Position numbers and translations under genes: made by a program | The notes under the pieces: generated by a model | What the model was told of the DNA's origin: nothing | Database searches by the model: none | The model's input: only the letters and a program-made list of their open reading frames with translations | Source: Microbacterium sp. ProA8 | GTDB taxonomy: Bacteria; Actinomycetota; Actinomycetes; Actinomycetales; Microbacteriaceae | Length of the DNA stretch: 64,000 bases | Assembly: GCF_039905635.1 (NCBI RefSeq) | Contig: NZ_CP157000.1 | Location: forward strand, 744,001 to 808,000 | Direction: 5' to 3' | In this document: positions 1 through 7,913 of the stretch, in pieces | Layout: each line of letters starts with the position of its first letter | Position numbering within the stretch: the first letter of the stretch is position 1

Positions 1-1051
1 CGAGGCCGTCGTAGTTGCGCACGCGGGTTCCGGTGATCGAGAAGCGGAAGATCCGGTCGAAGATCACCGCGTACTGCACGAGCTTCGCGTGCTCGAGCAT
101 CTCGGCCTCGGCGGGCGACAGTGCTTCGACAGGCTCGGCAACCGATCTGGCGGTCAGGCGCTCCTGGATCGCGACGCACTCGCGGAAAGCCGTGAGGTCG
201 CACCGCAGCTCCTCCAGCGAATAGAGGAAGTACGGCATCCGCTGCTTGATCATGAAGGGGTCGAACGGCAGATCGCCGCGCATGTGCGTGCGGTCGTGGA
301 TGATGTCCCACATCACGAAGGTCTGCTCGGTGAGCGCCTGGTCGTCGAGCATGCGTGCGGCGTCGGCGGGCAGCTCCAGCCGCGTGATCTCGGCGGCCGC
401 CTGCACGACGCGGCGGTAGCGCGCCGCTTCACGGTCCTGGAAGATCGCGCCCCACGTGAACTGCGGGATCTCGCGCATCGCGACCGTCTCGGGGAAGAGC
501 ACGGCGCTGTTGGTGTCGTAGCCCGGCGTGAAGTCCAGGAAGCGCAGCGAGACGAACAGCTTGTTGCCGTAGTCCCCGGCCTCGAGCTGAGCGATGAACT
601 CCGGCCAGATCACCTCGACGAGCACGGCCTCGACATATCGGTTCGGCGAGCCGTTCTGGGTGTACATCGGGAACACGACGAGGTGACGGATGCCGTCGGC
701 CCGGTGCTGCTGCGGCTGGAAGGCCTGGAGCGAATCCAGGAAGTCCGGGATGCCGAAGCCTTCGTCCGCCCAGCGCTCGAAGTCGCGCACCGATGCGGCG
801 AAGTACTCGGCGTCGTGCGGCAGCGCGGGGGCGAGGGCGCGGATGCCGGCGATGATGCGGGCGACGTGGGCGTGCGCGTCGACGTGGGATGCGGCATCCG
901 GAATCGAGCCGTCCTTGACCTGCAGGGCCTGGAGCGCGGTGGCCGCCGCCTTGAGCTGCAGCCACGCCTCGCTCGTCTCGGCCAGGCCGGCGTCCTCTAC
1001 GACCTCGGGTTCGCCGACGATGACCTGCGCGGTGCGGGCGTGGATGGACAT
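1..1051 (-). CDS. DUF6421 family protein (C-terminus beyond window)
   Basis: About 350 codons are visible from the ATG at 1049-1051, preceded by a GGAGG ribosome site with normal spacing; the 3' end lies outside the window. The sequence contains WDIIHDRTHMRGDLPFDPF and KQRMPYFLYSLEELRCDLTAF-type stretches that I associate with the actinobacterial DUF6421 family, whose biochemical role is unknown. There is no signal peptide or membrane segment, so it is probably cytoplasmic. Near residues 303-310 the stretch VAEPVEA is encoded by a copy of a dispersed short repeat (123-144), suggesting repeat insertion into a tolerant loop. It is divergent from the Lrp gene; a TTGACA-like hexamer lies at 1111-1116 on this strand, but I see no well-spaced -10. 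Confidence 0.82.
   Translation of the reverse strand, partial: MSIHARTAQVIVGEPEVVEDAGLAETSEAWLQLKAAATALQALQVKDGSIPDAASHVDAHAHVARIIAGIRALAPALPHDAEYFAASVRDFERWADEGFGIPDFLDSLQAFQPQQHRADGIRHLVVFPMYTQNGSPNRYVEAVLVEVIWPEFIAQLEAGDYGNKLFVSLRFLDFTPGYDTNSAVLFPETVAMREIPQFTWGAIFQDREAARYRRVVQAAAEITRLELPADAARMLDDQALTEQTFVMWDIIHDRTHMRGDLPFDPFMIKQRMPYFLYSLEELRCDLTAFRECVAIQERLTARSVAEPVEALSPAEAEMLEHAKLVQYAVIFDRIFRFSITGTRVRNYDGL
123..144 (-). repeat. Short dispersed repeat inside the DUF6421 coding region
   Basis: TTCGACAGGCTCGGCAACCG matches the short repeat family seen at 7043-7065, 8703-8731 and 29460-29514 (core TCGACAGGCTcrGcrACCGG). Here it lies in frame in a gene and is translated. Confidence 0.55.
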
Positions 1052-1163
1052 GTGAACCTCCGATCTGCGAGTCAGGACGATCTCGGCTCCGAGTCTACGG
1101 GATAGTTTCCTGTCAAACAGTCACTACGCAGGAAGACTTCCGGTCGCTACGAAGGCCCGCTGA

Positions 1164-1169
1164 TAGTCT
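1164..1169 (+). promoter_or_regulatory. -10 element, leaderless Lrp/AsnC gene
   Basis: TAGTCT ends 6 nt before the ATG at 1176, so transcription would begin at or next to the start codon. No Shine-Dalgarno sequence is present. Confidence 0.5.
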
Positions 1170-1175
1170 CGGAAC

Positions 1176-1646
1176 ATGAGCGAAGACGGTCCGGCGCGCC
1201 TCGACGACGACATCGACGAGGGGATCGTGCGCGAGGTCTCGCGCAACGCCCGTGCCACGCTGGCCGAGCTTTCGGCCGCCGTCGGCCTCTCGGTGTCGGC
1301 GGTGCAGACGCGGCTGCGGCGGCTCGAGGCTCGCGGTGTGATCACCGGCTATCGGGCGCTCGTCGATGCCGAAGCCGTCGGCAAGCCGCTCGCCGCGTTC
1401 GTCGAGATCACGCCCCTGGATCCGGGGCAGCCCGACAACGCTCCGGAGCTGCTCGAGCACCTGTCCGAGATCGAGGCGTGCCACTCGATCGCCGGCGACG
1501 CGAGCTACATGCTGCTCGTCAGGGTCGCATCGCCTCGTCACCTGGAGTCGCTCATCCGCGACATCCGCTCCGCGGCCTCGGTCAACACGCGGACGACGGT
1601 CGTGTTGCAGACCTTCTACGAGAACAGGCCGGTCCTCCCCGCCTGA
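1176..1646 (+). CDS. Lrp/AsnC family transcriptional regulator
   Basis: The 156-aa protein has the family's usual length and layout. An N-terminal AsnC-type winged helix-turn-helix (about residues 8-60: LDDDIDEGIVREVSRNAR then LAELSAAVGLSVSAVQTRLRRL) is followed by a RAM/effector-binding alpha-beta domain (about 70-150). Lrp/AsnC proteins form octamers or dimers and sense amino acids or related metabolites. The start is the ATG 6 nt after a TAGTCT -10 element, suggesting a leaderless mRNA. It is divergent from the DUF6421 gene and just upstream of the DAGK-like gene. Its ligand cannot be read from sequence; the neighbouring beta-alanine/pyrimidine operon is a possible target, but that is only inference. 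Confidence 0.93.
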   Translation: MSEDGPARLDDDIDEGIVREVSRNARATLAELSAAVGLSVSAVQTRLRRLEARGVITGYRALVDAEAVGKPLAAFVEITPLDPGQPDNAPELLEHLSEIEACHSIAGDASYMLLVRVASPRHLESLIRDIRSAASVNTRTTVVLQTFYENRPVLPA

Positions 1647-1655
1647 GGGCGCCGG

Positions 1656-1661
1656 TAGCCT
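1656..1661 (+). promoter_or_regulatory. -10 element, leaderless DAGK-like gene
   Basis: TAGCCT ends 7 nt before the ATG at 1669. It begins 9 nt after the Lrp stop codon, so the two genes may be transcribed separately. Confidence 0.45.
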
Positions 1662-1668
1662 CAGGAGC

Positions 1669-2643
1669 ATGCGCCCCTCACCCGAGCAGCCTGCGTTCGC
1701 CGACGGCAGCGGCGTGTTCATCGTGCGCAACGCGGCCTCCGGCACCGCCGTCGTGCGGGCGGACCCCGCCGACACGTTCGCCACGCGGCTGCCCGCGGCC
1801 ATCGTCCACGAGCTCGCCGAGGGGGAGGACCTCGCCGAGGTCGTCGCCGGTGCGATGAGCTCCGACGCGCCCCCCGCCGTCCTGGGGGTCTACGGCGGCG
1901 ACGGCTCGGTCTCGCGCATGGCAGGGCTCGCGCGCCAGCACGGGCGGCCGCTCCTCGTGATGCCCGGGGGCACCTTCAACCACTTCGCGCGCTCGGCGGA
2001 CCTCGTCGACGTGGACGCGGCGATCGATGCGCTCCAGGCCGGCACGACGATCGAGGTCAGCGCCATCGAGGTGCGGGCCGACGAGGGCGAGCCGATCCTG
2101 GCGCTGAACGCGGTGTCGGTGGGCACCTATCCCGAGCTGATCGACGAGCGGGATCGCCGTCGGGCGGCGCTGGGCAAGTGGCTCGGCGGGATCGTCGCGG
2201 CGTGGCGGACGCTGCGCGGAGCGGAGTCGCTGACGATCGTCCGCGAGGGCCGGCGGGCGCAAGTGTGGTCGGTGTTCGTGGGGGTCGGCCGCAACGATCC
2301 CCAGCGGGTCGCGACGATGCAGCGCGAGACGCTGGGGGAGTCGACGCTGGACGTGCGCATCCACCACGCGCGCGGCTCGCGGGTGCGGGCGATGGCGTCG
2401 CTCGCGTTCGGCAAGCGCACGGCGGCCGTGCTGCGCGCCGTCGGGCTCATGCCGCCCCGCTCGGACGTCGAGCGCCTGGTCGTCGAGGAGTTCGAGATGA
2501 CGGTGCGCCTCGAGGAGGGGCATCCGTCGGTCTTCGTCCATGACGGCGAGCTCGAGGAGCAGTCGCCCGGCGGCTTCACGCTGCGCTGCGTCGCCGTTCC
2601 CCGCGCGGTGACGGTGTTCGCGTCACCGCTGCCCGGTCGTTGA
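1669..2643 (+). CDS. Diacylglycerol kinase family lipid kinase
   Basis: The 324-aa protein carries the DAGK catalytic-domain hallmarks: GVYGGDGSVS (about residues 73-82, the nucleotide-binding GGDG loop) and MPGGTFNHFA (about 98-107, the counterpart of the family's PLGTGND loop). YegS/DgkB-type enzymes phosphorylate diacylglycerol or related lipids with ATP at the membrane; the substrate here is unknown. The usual GTxND loop is altered to GTFNHF, a variant that could change substrate choice. I placed the start at the ATG at 1669, after a TAGCCT -10; an AGGAG only 1 nt before it is too close to be an ordinary ribosome site. The last codons (Gly-Arg-stop) lie inside the first copy of a REP-like element, which supplies the stop codon. 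Confidence 0.87.
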   Translation: MRPSPEQPAFADGSGVFIVRNAASGTAVVRADPADTFATRLPAAIVHELAEGEDLAEVVAGAMSSDAPPAVLGVYGGDGSVSRMAGLARQHGRPLLVMPGGTFNHFARSADLVDVDAAIDALQAGTTIEVSAIEVRADEGEPILALNAVSVGTYPELIDERDRRRAALGKWLGGIVAAWRTLRGAESLTIVREGRRAQVWSVFVGVGRNDPQRVATMQRETLGESTLDVRIHHARGSRVRAMASLAFGKRTAAVLRAVGLMPPRSDVERLVVEEFEMTVRLEEGHPSVFVHDGELEEQSPGGFTLRCVAVPRAVTVFASPLPGR

Positions 2644-2772
2644 GCGAGCGAAGCGAGACGAAACGCGCTGAGCCGACGTCGCCCGTCGGCCTGGCGTTTC
2701 GTCTCGCTCGTGCCTCGCTCGCTCAACGACCGGACATCGCTCACTGAGCGAACGAAAGCGACGAAGCGCGCT
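2635..2772. repeat. REP-like palindromic element, copy pair plus degenerate copy
   Basis: A forward unit (2635-2666, beginning GGTCGTTGAGCGAGCG and ending GAGACGAAACGC) is followed 27 nt later by an inverted unit (2694-2731), forming a long hairpin between the convergent DAGK and mmsA genes. A degenerate third unit (about 2742-2772) runs up to the mmsA stop. The element overlaps the DAGK stop codon and could act as a bidirectional terminator or mRNA stabiliser. Confidence 0.85.
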
Positions 2773-4304
2773 CAGTCGTGCTGCGGGAAGCCCAGGTTGA
2801 TCCCTCCGTGCGACGGGTCGAGCCAGCGTGACGTGACGGCCTTCTCGGCGGTGAAGAACTCGAAGGCGTGGGGGCCGTACGCCTTCGTGTCACCGAAGTG
2901 CGAGGCCTTCCAGCCGCCGAACGAGTGGTACGCCACGGGCACGGGGATCGGCACGTTGATGCCGATCATGCCCACCGTCGCCTCGTGCTGGAAGCGCCGG
3001 GCCGCGCCGCCGTCGTTCGTGAAGATGGCCGTGCCGTTGCCGTACGGGCTCGAGTTGATGATGTCGAGGCCGTCCTCGTAGCCCTCGACCCGCACCACGG
3101 ACAGCACCGGTCCGAACACCTCATCCGCGTACACCGACGAGGTCGTCGGCACGTTGTCGATGAGCGTCGGGCCGAGCCAGAAGCCGTTCGGGTCGCCGTC
3201 GATGTCGACGTCGCGACCGTCGACGACCACCGACGCGCCGTCGGAGGCCGCCACATCGATGTACGAGGTCACCTTGTCGCGATGCTGCCCGGTGATGAGC
3301 GGCCCCATGTCGCATCCGCGCATGCCGTCTCCGGTGCGGAGCGTCTTCATCCGCTCCGACACCTTGGCCACGAACTCGTCGGCGACCGTGTCGACCGCCA
3401 GCACGACCGAGATCGCCATGCAGCGCTCGCCCGCCGAGCCGAAGCCCGCGTTCACGGCGGCGTCCGCGGCGAGGTCGAGGTCGGCATCCGGAAGCACCAG
3501 CATGTGGTTCTTCGCTCCGCCGAACGCCTGCACGCGCTTGCCGTGCGCCGTCGCCGTCTCGTAGACGTACTTGGCGATGGGCGTCGAGCCGACGAACGAG
3601 ATCCCGCGCACGTCGGGGTGCTCGAGCAGCGCGTCGACGGCCTCCTTGTCGCCGTGGACGACGTTGAAGACGCCCTCTGGCAGCCCTGCCTCGGTCAGCA
3701 GCGCAGCCATCCAGTTCGCGGCGGTCGGGTCCTTCTCGCTCGGCTTCAGCACCACGGCGTTGCCGGCGGCGAGGGCCACGGAGAAGAACCACAGGGGAAC
3801 CATCGCGGGGAAGTTGAAGGGGCTGATGATGCCCACGACGCCCAGCGGCTGGCGGAGCGTGTAGACGTCGATGCCGGTCGAGACGTTCTCGGAGTACGCG
3901 CCCTTGGTGAGGTGCCCCACCCCGCACGCGAACTCGACGACCTCCATGCCGCGGGCGATCTCACCCAGCGCGTCCGAGAGCACCTTGCCGTGCTCGGCGG
4001 TGAGGATCTCGGCGACCTCCTGCTTGCGCTGGTTGAGCAGCTCGCGGAAGTTGAACAGCACCGCCTGGCGCTTGGCGATCGACGCGTCGCGCCAGAGCGC
4101 CCACGCCGCCGACGCGGCGTCGACCGCTTCGCCCACATCGGCCCGCGAGGCGAACCGCACCTGCTTCTGCACGATGCCGAGTGCCGGGTTGAACACCTGT
4201 CCGGTGCGATCGGATGACCCCGCCCAGGGGGCGCCGTTCACCCAGTGATCCAGGACAGCCGTGTCGGCATCCACCGTCTCGGTGTGCTCCATCGTGTCCG
4301 TCAT
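2772..4304 (-). CDS. mmsA: CoA-acylating methylmalonate/malonate-semialdehyde dehydrogenase
   Basis: The 510-aa protein is a full-length aldehyde dehydrogenase of the MmsA/IolA subfamily. The nucleophile is C295 in GSAGERCMA; the N-terminal NAD-binding core includes IISPFNFPAMVP (159-170) and KPSEKDP (187-193), and the C-terminus has the subfamily's GGWKASHFGD. MmsA enzymes oxidise methylmalonate or malonate semialdehyde to propionyl- or acetyl-CoA with NAD and CoA, releasing CO2. As the last gene of the leftward pyrimidine operon it would consume the malonate semialdehyde made by the upstream aminotransferase. The start is the ATG at 4304, with a strong AAAGGAGG site 8 nt upstream. Confidence 0.95.
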   Translation of the reverse strand: MTDTMEHTETVDADTAVLDHWVNGAPWAGSSDRTGQVFNPALGIVQKQVRFASRADVGEAVDAASAAWALWRDASIAKRQAVLFNFRELLNQRKQEVAEILTAEHGKVLSDALGEIARGMEVVEFACGVGHLTKGAYSENVSTGIDVYTLRQPLGVVGIISPFNFPAMVPLWFFSVALAAGNAVVLKPSEKDPTAANWMAALLTEAGLPEGVFNVVHGDKEAVDALLEHPDVRGISFVGSTPIAKYVYETATAHGKRVQAFGGAKNHMLVLPDADLDLAADAAVNAGFGSAGERCMAISVVLAVDTVADEFVAKVSERMKTLRTGDGMRGCDMGPLITGQHRDKVTSYIDVAASDGASVVVDGRDVDIDGDPNGFWLGPTLIDNVPTTSSVYADEVFGPVLSVVRVEGYEDGLDIINSSPYGNGTAIFTNDGGAARRFQHEATVGMIGINVPIPVPVAYHSFGGWKASHFGDTKAYGPHAFEFFTAEKAVTSRWLDPSHGGINLGFPQHD

Positions 4305-4371
4305 TGTCGTGTTCCTCCTTTGGAATCCGCCTGAGCGATTCGTGATCGCCCAGCAGTGCGGGATGCACGCG

Positions 4372-5688
4372 TCAGAAGAGGTCGTCTTCGACGCTCGTCA
4401 GGGCTTCATCGTAGATCGCGATCGCCTCCTGCACCTCCCCGTCGGTGACGACGCAGGGCGGCACGACGTGGATGCGGTTGTCGGCCGCGAACGGCAGCAG
4501 GCCCCGTGAGGTGAGCGCCTTCTTGAGCCGACCGATGACGTCGGCGCCCGCCGGCTCGCGCGTCCCGCGGTCCGAGACGAGCTCCAGCGCCCAGAAGACG
4601 CCCTCTCCCCGCACCTCGCCGATGAGCGGATGCCGTGCCGCGAGGTCGCGCAGCCCCGGACCGATCGCGTCCTCGCCCACGCGGCGGGCGTTGTCGACGA
4701 TGCCCTCGGACTCCATCGCGTCGATGGAGGCGATGATGGATGCCGCCGCCAGCGGATGCCCGGAGTAGGTGAGCCCGCCGGGGAACACCCGGTCGTCGAA
4801 CGTCGCCGAGATCGCCTCGGAGATGATCACGCCGCCCACCGGGACGTATCCCGAGTTCACGCCCTTCGCGAAGGTGATGAGATCGGGCACGACGTCGTAG
4901 CCCTGGAAGGCGAACCAGCGTCCGGTGCGGCCGAAACCGGCCATGACCTCGTCGAGGATGAGCACGATGCCGTACTTGTCGGCCAGCGCGCGCACACCGG
5001 CGAGATAGCCCGGCGGCGGGAGCAGGATCCCGGCGGTGCCCGGAACCGACTCGAGCAGCAGCGCGGCGATCGTCGAGGGCCCCTCCGACTGGATGACGCG
5101 CTCGAGGTGGTGCAGCGCCCGCTCGGACTCCTCCTCCGGGGTGCCCGCCCAGAACTCGGAGCGGTACAGGTAGGGGCCGAAGAAGTGCACGTGTCCGCGG
5201 GCGAACTGGTTCGGCATCCGTCGCCAGTCGCCGGTCGCGACGATCGCGGCGCCGGTGTTGCCGTGGTACGACCGGTACGTCGACAGGACGGTGTCGCGGC
5301 CGGTGTGAAGTCGGGCCATGCGGATGGCGTTCTCGATCGCGTCGGCGCCGCCGTTGGTGAAGAAGACCTTCGCGAAGCCGTCGGGCGCCTTGCCCAGGAT
5401 GCGCTGCGCCGCGCGCCCGCGGGCGAGGTTGGCGGTCGCGGGGCCGATGGTGGCGAGCTCGTCGGCCTGCGCGCGGATGGCCGCGACGACGGCAGGATGC
5501 TGGTGCCCGATGTTGACGTTGACCAGCTGGCTGGAGAAGTCGAGCATGCGCCGGCCCGCGTGGTCCCACACCACCGTTCCGGAGCCGCCGGCGATGACGG
5601 GGAGGTCGAGCCCCGCCTGCGCGGACCAGGAGTGGAACACGTGCTCGCGGTCGAGCTCCTTCGCGAGGGCGTCGAGGTCTTCGGTCAT
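4372..5688 (-). CDS. PLP-dependent class III aminotransferase (probable beta-alanine:pyruvate type)
   Basis: The 438-aa protein has class III (omega) aminotransferase motifs: FFTNGGADAIENAIRMAR (109-126), the PLP-ring aspartate in LDEVMAGFGR (D246), and the Schiff-base lysine K275 in ITFAKGVNSGY. Enzymes of this class move amino groups from beta-alanine, GABA or similar omega-amines to pyruvate or 2-oxoglutarate. Between dihydropyrimidinase/beta-ureidopropionase and MmsA, the expected substrate is beta-alanine (product malonate semialdehyde) or 3-aminoisobutyrate. That is inference from context, because the subfamily does not fix the substrate. It lies 67 nt upstream of mmsA. The ATG at 5688 fits the family's N-terminus. 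Confidence 0.92.
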   Translation of the reverse strand: MTEDLDALAKELDREHVFHSWSAQAGLDLPVIAGGSGTVVWDHAGRRMLDFSSQLVNVNIGHQHPAVVAAIRAQADELATIGPATANLARGRAAQRILGKAPDGFAKVFFTNGGADAIENAIRMARLHTGRDTVLSTYRSYHGNTGAAIVATGDWRRMPNQFARGHVHFFGPYLYRSEFWAGTPEEESERALHHLERVIQSEGPSTIAALLLESVPGTAGILLPPPGYLAGVRALADKYGIVLILDEVMAGFGRTGRWFAFQGYDVVPDLITFAKGVNSGYVPVGGVIISEAISATFDDRVFPGGLTYSGHPLAAASIIASIDAMESEGIVDNARRVGEDAIGPGLRDLAARHPLIGEVRGEGVFWALELVSDRGTREPAGADVIGRLKKALTSRGLLPFAADNRIHVVPPCVVTDGEVQEAIAIYDEALTSVEDDLF

Positions 5689-5725
5689 GCGGCCACGCTT
5701 CCCTGTGTCCTCTCGTTGGTCAAGG

Positions 5726-5803
5726 GCGTTTCGTCTCGCTTCGCTCGCTCAACGACCGATACTCCGGTCGTTGAGCGAGCGAGGAACGAGCGAGACGAAA
5801 CGC
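5726..5803. repeat. REP-like element, head-to-head pair
   Basis: An inverted unit (5726-5757) and a forward unit (5766-5803) face each other across an 8-nt loop, so the GGTCG ends are innermost, the opposite arrangement to 2635-2731. The forward copy is the long variant carrying GAGGAACGAG. It lies between the substrate-binding-protein and aminotransferase genes and would form a strong hairpin in the operon mRNA. Confidence 0.85.
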
Positions 5804-5811
5804 GTCGTGAC

Positions 5812-7002
5812 CTACTGGCCGCCCTCGGTGAGGGTGACCTCGATCGGTGTGTATTCGCCGCCGACCTCGACGCCTTCCTCCTCGAGCTCGGCGAGGGCCT
5901 GCTCGATGTACTCGTTCGAGTAGGCGGAGTCGGCGGGCTCGGTGGTGATGAGCTCGAGGTCGTCCTGGTTCTTGGCCGACAGCGCACCCGCGACCGTCTT
6001 GTCCCACGCGGCCTCGTCGACCAGGCCGAAGTCGGCGCCCGTCCAGATGAGCTTGTTGACCTCGTTCATCTGCCACAGCTGGTGCACGGGACCCACGGGG
6101 AACGCGGCCTCGGCGTTGGAGGCGATGTCGTAGACGATCGTCGCGGCCTCTTCGGGGTTGTCGCGCGCGTAGATCCAGCCCTTGGTGACGGCCTTCAGGA
6201 ACCGGACCGCCGCGTCGGCGTAGGCCTCGTCCTCCTCCAGGCGCTGCGTGTCCGCCCAGATGGCGTCCTGCAGCATCGCGCCCTCGGTCTCCTCGTACGA
6301 GATGACATCGAAGTCGTCGGGCTGGTAGAGCTCGCCGGTCTCGGGGTTCACGACCTCGAGGATCTGCGCCCACTCGTTGTAGGTCATCGCCTGAGCGGCG
6401 TCGACGTCGCGGTCGAGCAGAGCGTTCATCGAGAAGTCCTGCGTCGTGATCGACACCGTCGTGGCGTCGAGGTCCTCCGCCGCCATGGCCGCGAAGATCT
6501 CCCACTCGTTGCCGAAGCCCCACGAGCCGATCCGCTTGCCCTCGAAGTCGGCGACGGACGTGATGCCGTCGCCCTTCCACGACACCTGCAGAGTGCCCGA
6601 CTCCTGGAAGACCTGAGCGATGTCGGTGAGCTCGACGCCGGTCGCCTCCAGGGTTCCGAGGACTTTGGGGACCCACGCGATGGCGAAGTCCACATCGCCG
6701 GCGACGAGGGCGTCCTGCGGGACGATGTCGCCTCCCGACGGGATGATCTCGACCTCGTCGAAGCCCTCCTCTTCGAAGTAGCCCTGCTCCTGGGCGACGT
6801 AGTAGCCGGCGAACTGCGCCTGCGGCAGCCACTGCAGCTGCAGCTTGATCGATGTGAGCGGCTCGAAGTCCTCACCGGTGTCGCCGCCGTCGTCGTCGCT
6901 CGCTCCGGAACAGGCTGCGAGCGCGAGGGCCGCGACTGTCGCGACGGATGCCGCGGCCAGCGCGCGTCGGATGCCCGGGCTGCGTGAGTTGCTGTGTCTC
7001 AT
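5812..7002 (-). CDS. ABC transporter substrate-binding lipoprotein, NMT1/THI5-like
   Basis: The 396-aa protein begins with a lipoprotein signal: a positively charged RRALAAAS region, a hydrophobic segment and the lipobox LAAC (about residues 25-28). The mature part reads SIKLQLQWLPQAQFAGYYVA, typical of the NMT1/ThiY/SsuA-like periplasmic-binding fold that captures pyrimidine precursors, riboflavin or sulfonates. Encoded with two permeases and an ATPase inside a pyrimidine-catabolic operon, it probably captures a pyrimidine, dihydropyrimidine or hydantoin at the cell surface; the ligand is inferred. The start is the ATG at 7002, 6 nt after AAAGGA. Confidence 0.9.
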   Translation of the reverse strand: MRHSNSRSPGIRRALAAASVATVAALALAACSGASDDDGGDTGEDFEPLTSIKLQLQWLPQAQFAGYYVAQEQGYFEEEGFDEVEIIPSGGDIVPQDALVAGDVDFAIAWVPKVLGTLEATGVELTDIAQVFQESGTLQVSWKGDGITSVADFEGKRIGSWGFGNEWEIFAAMAAEDLDATTVSITTQDFSMNALLDRDVDAAQAMTYNEWAQILEVVNPETGELYQPDDFDVISYEETEGAMLQDAIWADTQRLEEDEAYADAAVRFLKAVTKGWIYARDNPEEAATIVYDIASNAEAAFPVGPVHQLWQMNEVNKLIWTGADFGLVDEAAWDKTVAGALSAKNQDDLELITTEPADSAYSNEYIEQALAELEEEGVEVGGEYTPIEVTLTEGGQ

Positions 7003-7042
7003 TGCGTTCCTTTCGTGTGGTGCGTCTTTTCTTGGTGGTCGT

Positions 7043-7065
7043 GGTTCGACAGGCTTGCCAACCGG
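7043..7065 (-). repeat. Short dispersed repeat between permease and binding-protein genes
   Basis: The copy reads GGTTCGACAGGCTTGCCAACC followed by GG, a variant of the short repeat family. It sits in the 77-nt gap upstream of the binding-protein gene. Confidence 0.55.
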
Positions 7066-7079
7066 TGGTGCATCGCCGG

Positions 7080-7913
7080 TCAGCCCGGCGACCGCCTCGT
7101 CGCCAGCCGCTCGAGGAGCGAGGTCACGAGGAAGAACACGAGGCCGATGATGATGCCCCCGAGGACGTACGCCCAGGCGAGGGCGGCCCGCCCGGATTTG
7201 GCGTAGGTCGCGATGGCGGTGCCGATGCCGTCGGCGGGACCGCCGAAGTACTCGGCCACCAGCGCGGCGATCACGGCCAGCGAGCTCGCGATGCGCAGGC
7301 CCGTCATGAGGTAGGGGAGGGCAGTGGGCAGGGTGAGCACCCGGAACGTCTGGAAGCCGGATGCCGCGGACGAGCGCAGCACGTCGCGGTGCACGGGGCG
7401 GGTCTGGCGGAGGCCGCGGAGCACGTTGACGAACACCGGGATGAAGGCCGCGATCGTCGCGACCGCCTGGCGTCCGAATTGACTCGACGCGCCGAACATC
7501 GTGTTGAGGATCGGGGTGATGGCGACGATCGGAATGACCGCGAGGGCCGACACCAGAGGCGCCAGCATGCCGTCGATCGGCCGCGCGGCCGCGGCGAGCC
7601 CCGCGAAGACGAGGGCGAGGAGGGAACCCACGACCAGGCCGATGAGGGCGTTCGTGGCGGTGATGGACATGTCCTCGAGGATGATCGGGAACCGCCGGAC
7701 GAATTCCTCGGCGATCGCGATCGGGCTCGGCAGCATGCGCGGGGCGGTGCCGAGCACGTCGACCCAGAAGATCCAGACGGCGAGGATCAGGATGCCGACC
7801 ACGACGGGTGCCACCCATCGCAGCCAGCCCGGAAGCTCACGCTCGCCGGGCCCCGCCGCCGCGCCCGCCGGCGTGGTCGGGGCGGGCAGCATCGTGGTCG
7901 CGGCATCCGTCAT
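7080..7913 (-). CDS. ABC transporter permease (SsuC/ThiX-like)
   Basis: The 277-aa polytopic protein has about six membrane segments and a BPD-transport inner-membrane domain. The EAA-type cytoplasmic loop is visible as SAASGFQTFRVLTLPTALPY (about residues 179-198). It forms half of the membrane channel of the NMT1-type importer, pairing with the permease at 8743-9672. The N-terminus is extended and Ala/Pro-rich (about 30 residues). The start codon overlaps the stop of the upstream ATPase gene by 4 nt (ATGA), indicating translational coupling. Confidence 0.93.
   Translation of the reverse strand: MTDAATTMLPAPTTPAGAAAGPGERELPGWLRWVAPVVVGILILAVWIFWVDVLGTAPRMLPSPIAIAEEFVRRFPIILEDMSITATNALIGLVVGSLLALVFAGLAAAARPIDGMLAPLVSALAVIPIVAITPILNTMFGASSQFGRQAVATIAAFIPVFVNVLRGLRQTRPVHRDVLRSSAASGFQTFRVLTLPTALPYLMTGLRIASSLAVIAALVAEYFGGPADGIGTAIATYAKSGRAALAWAYVLGGIIIGLVFFLVTSLLERLATRRSPG

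Noticed and set aside
1101..1124. Imperfect symmetric sequence TAGT...ACTA as an Lrp operator
   Set aside because: Only the outer 4 bp and a few inner bases are symmetric; it could easily be chance.
7003..7079. Riboswitch upstream of the NMT1-like binding-protein gene
   Set aside because: No thi-box-like conserved bases are visible; the gap is only 77 nt and is largely a repeat.
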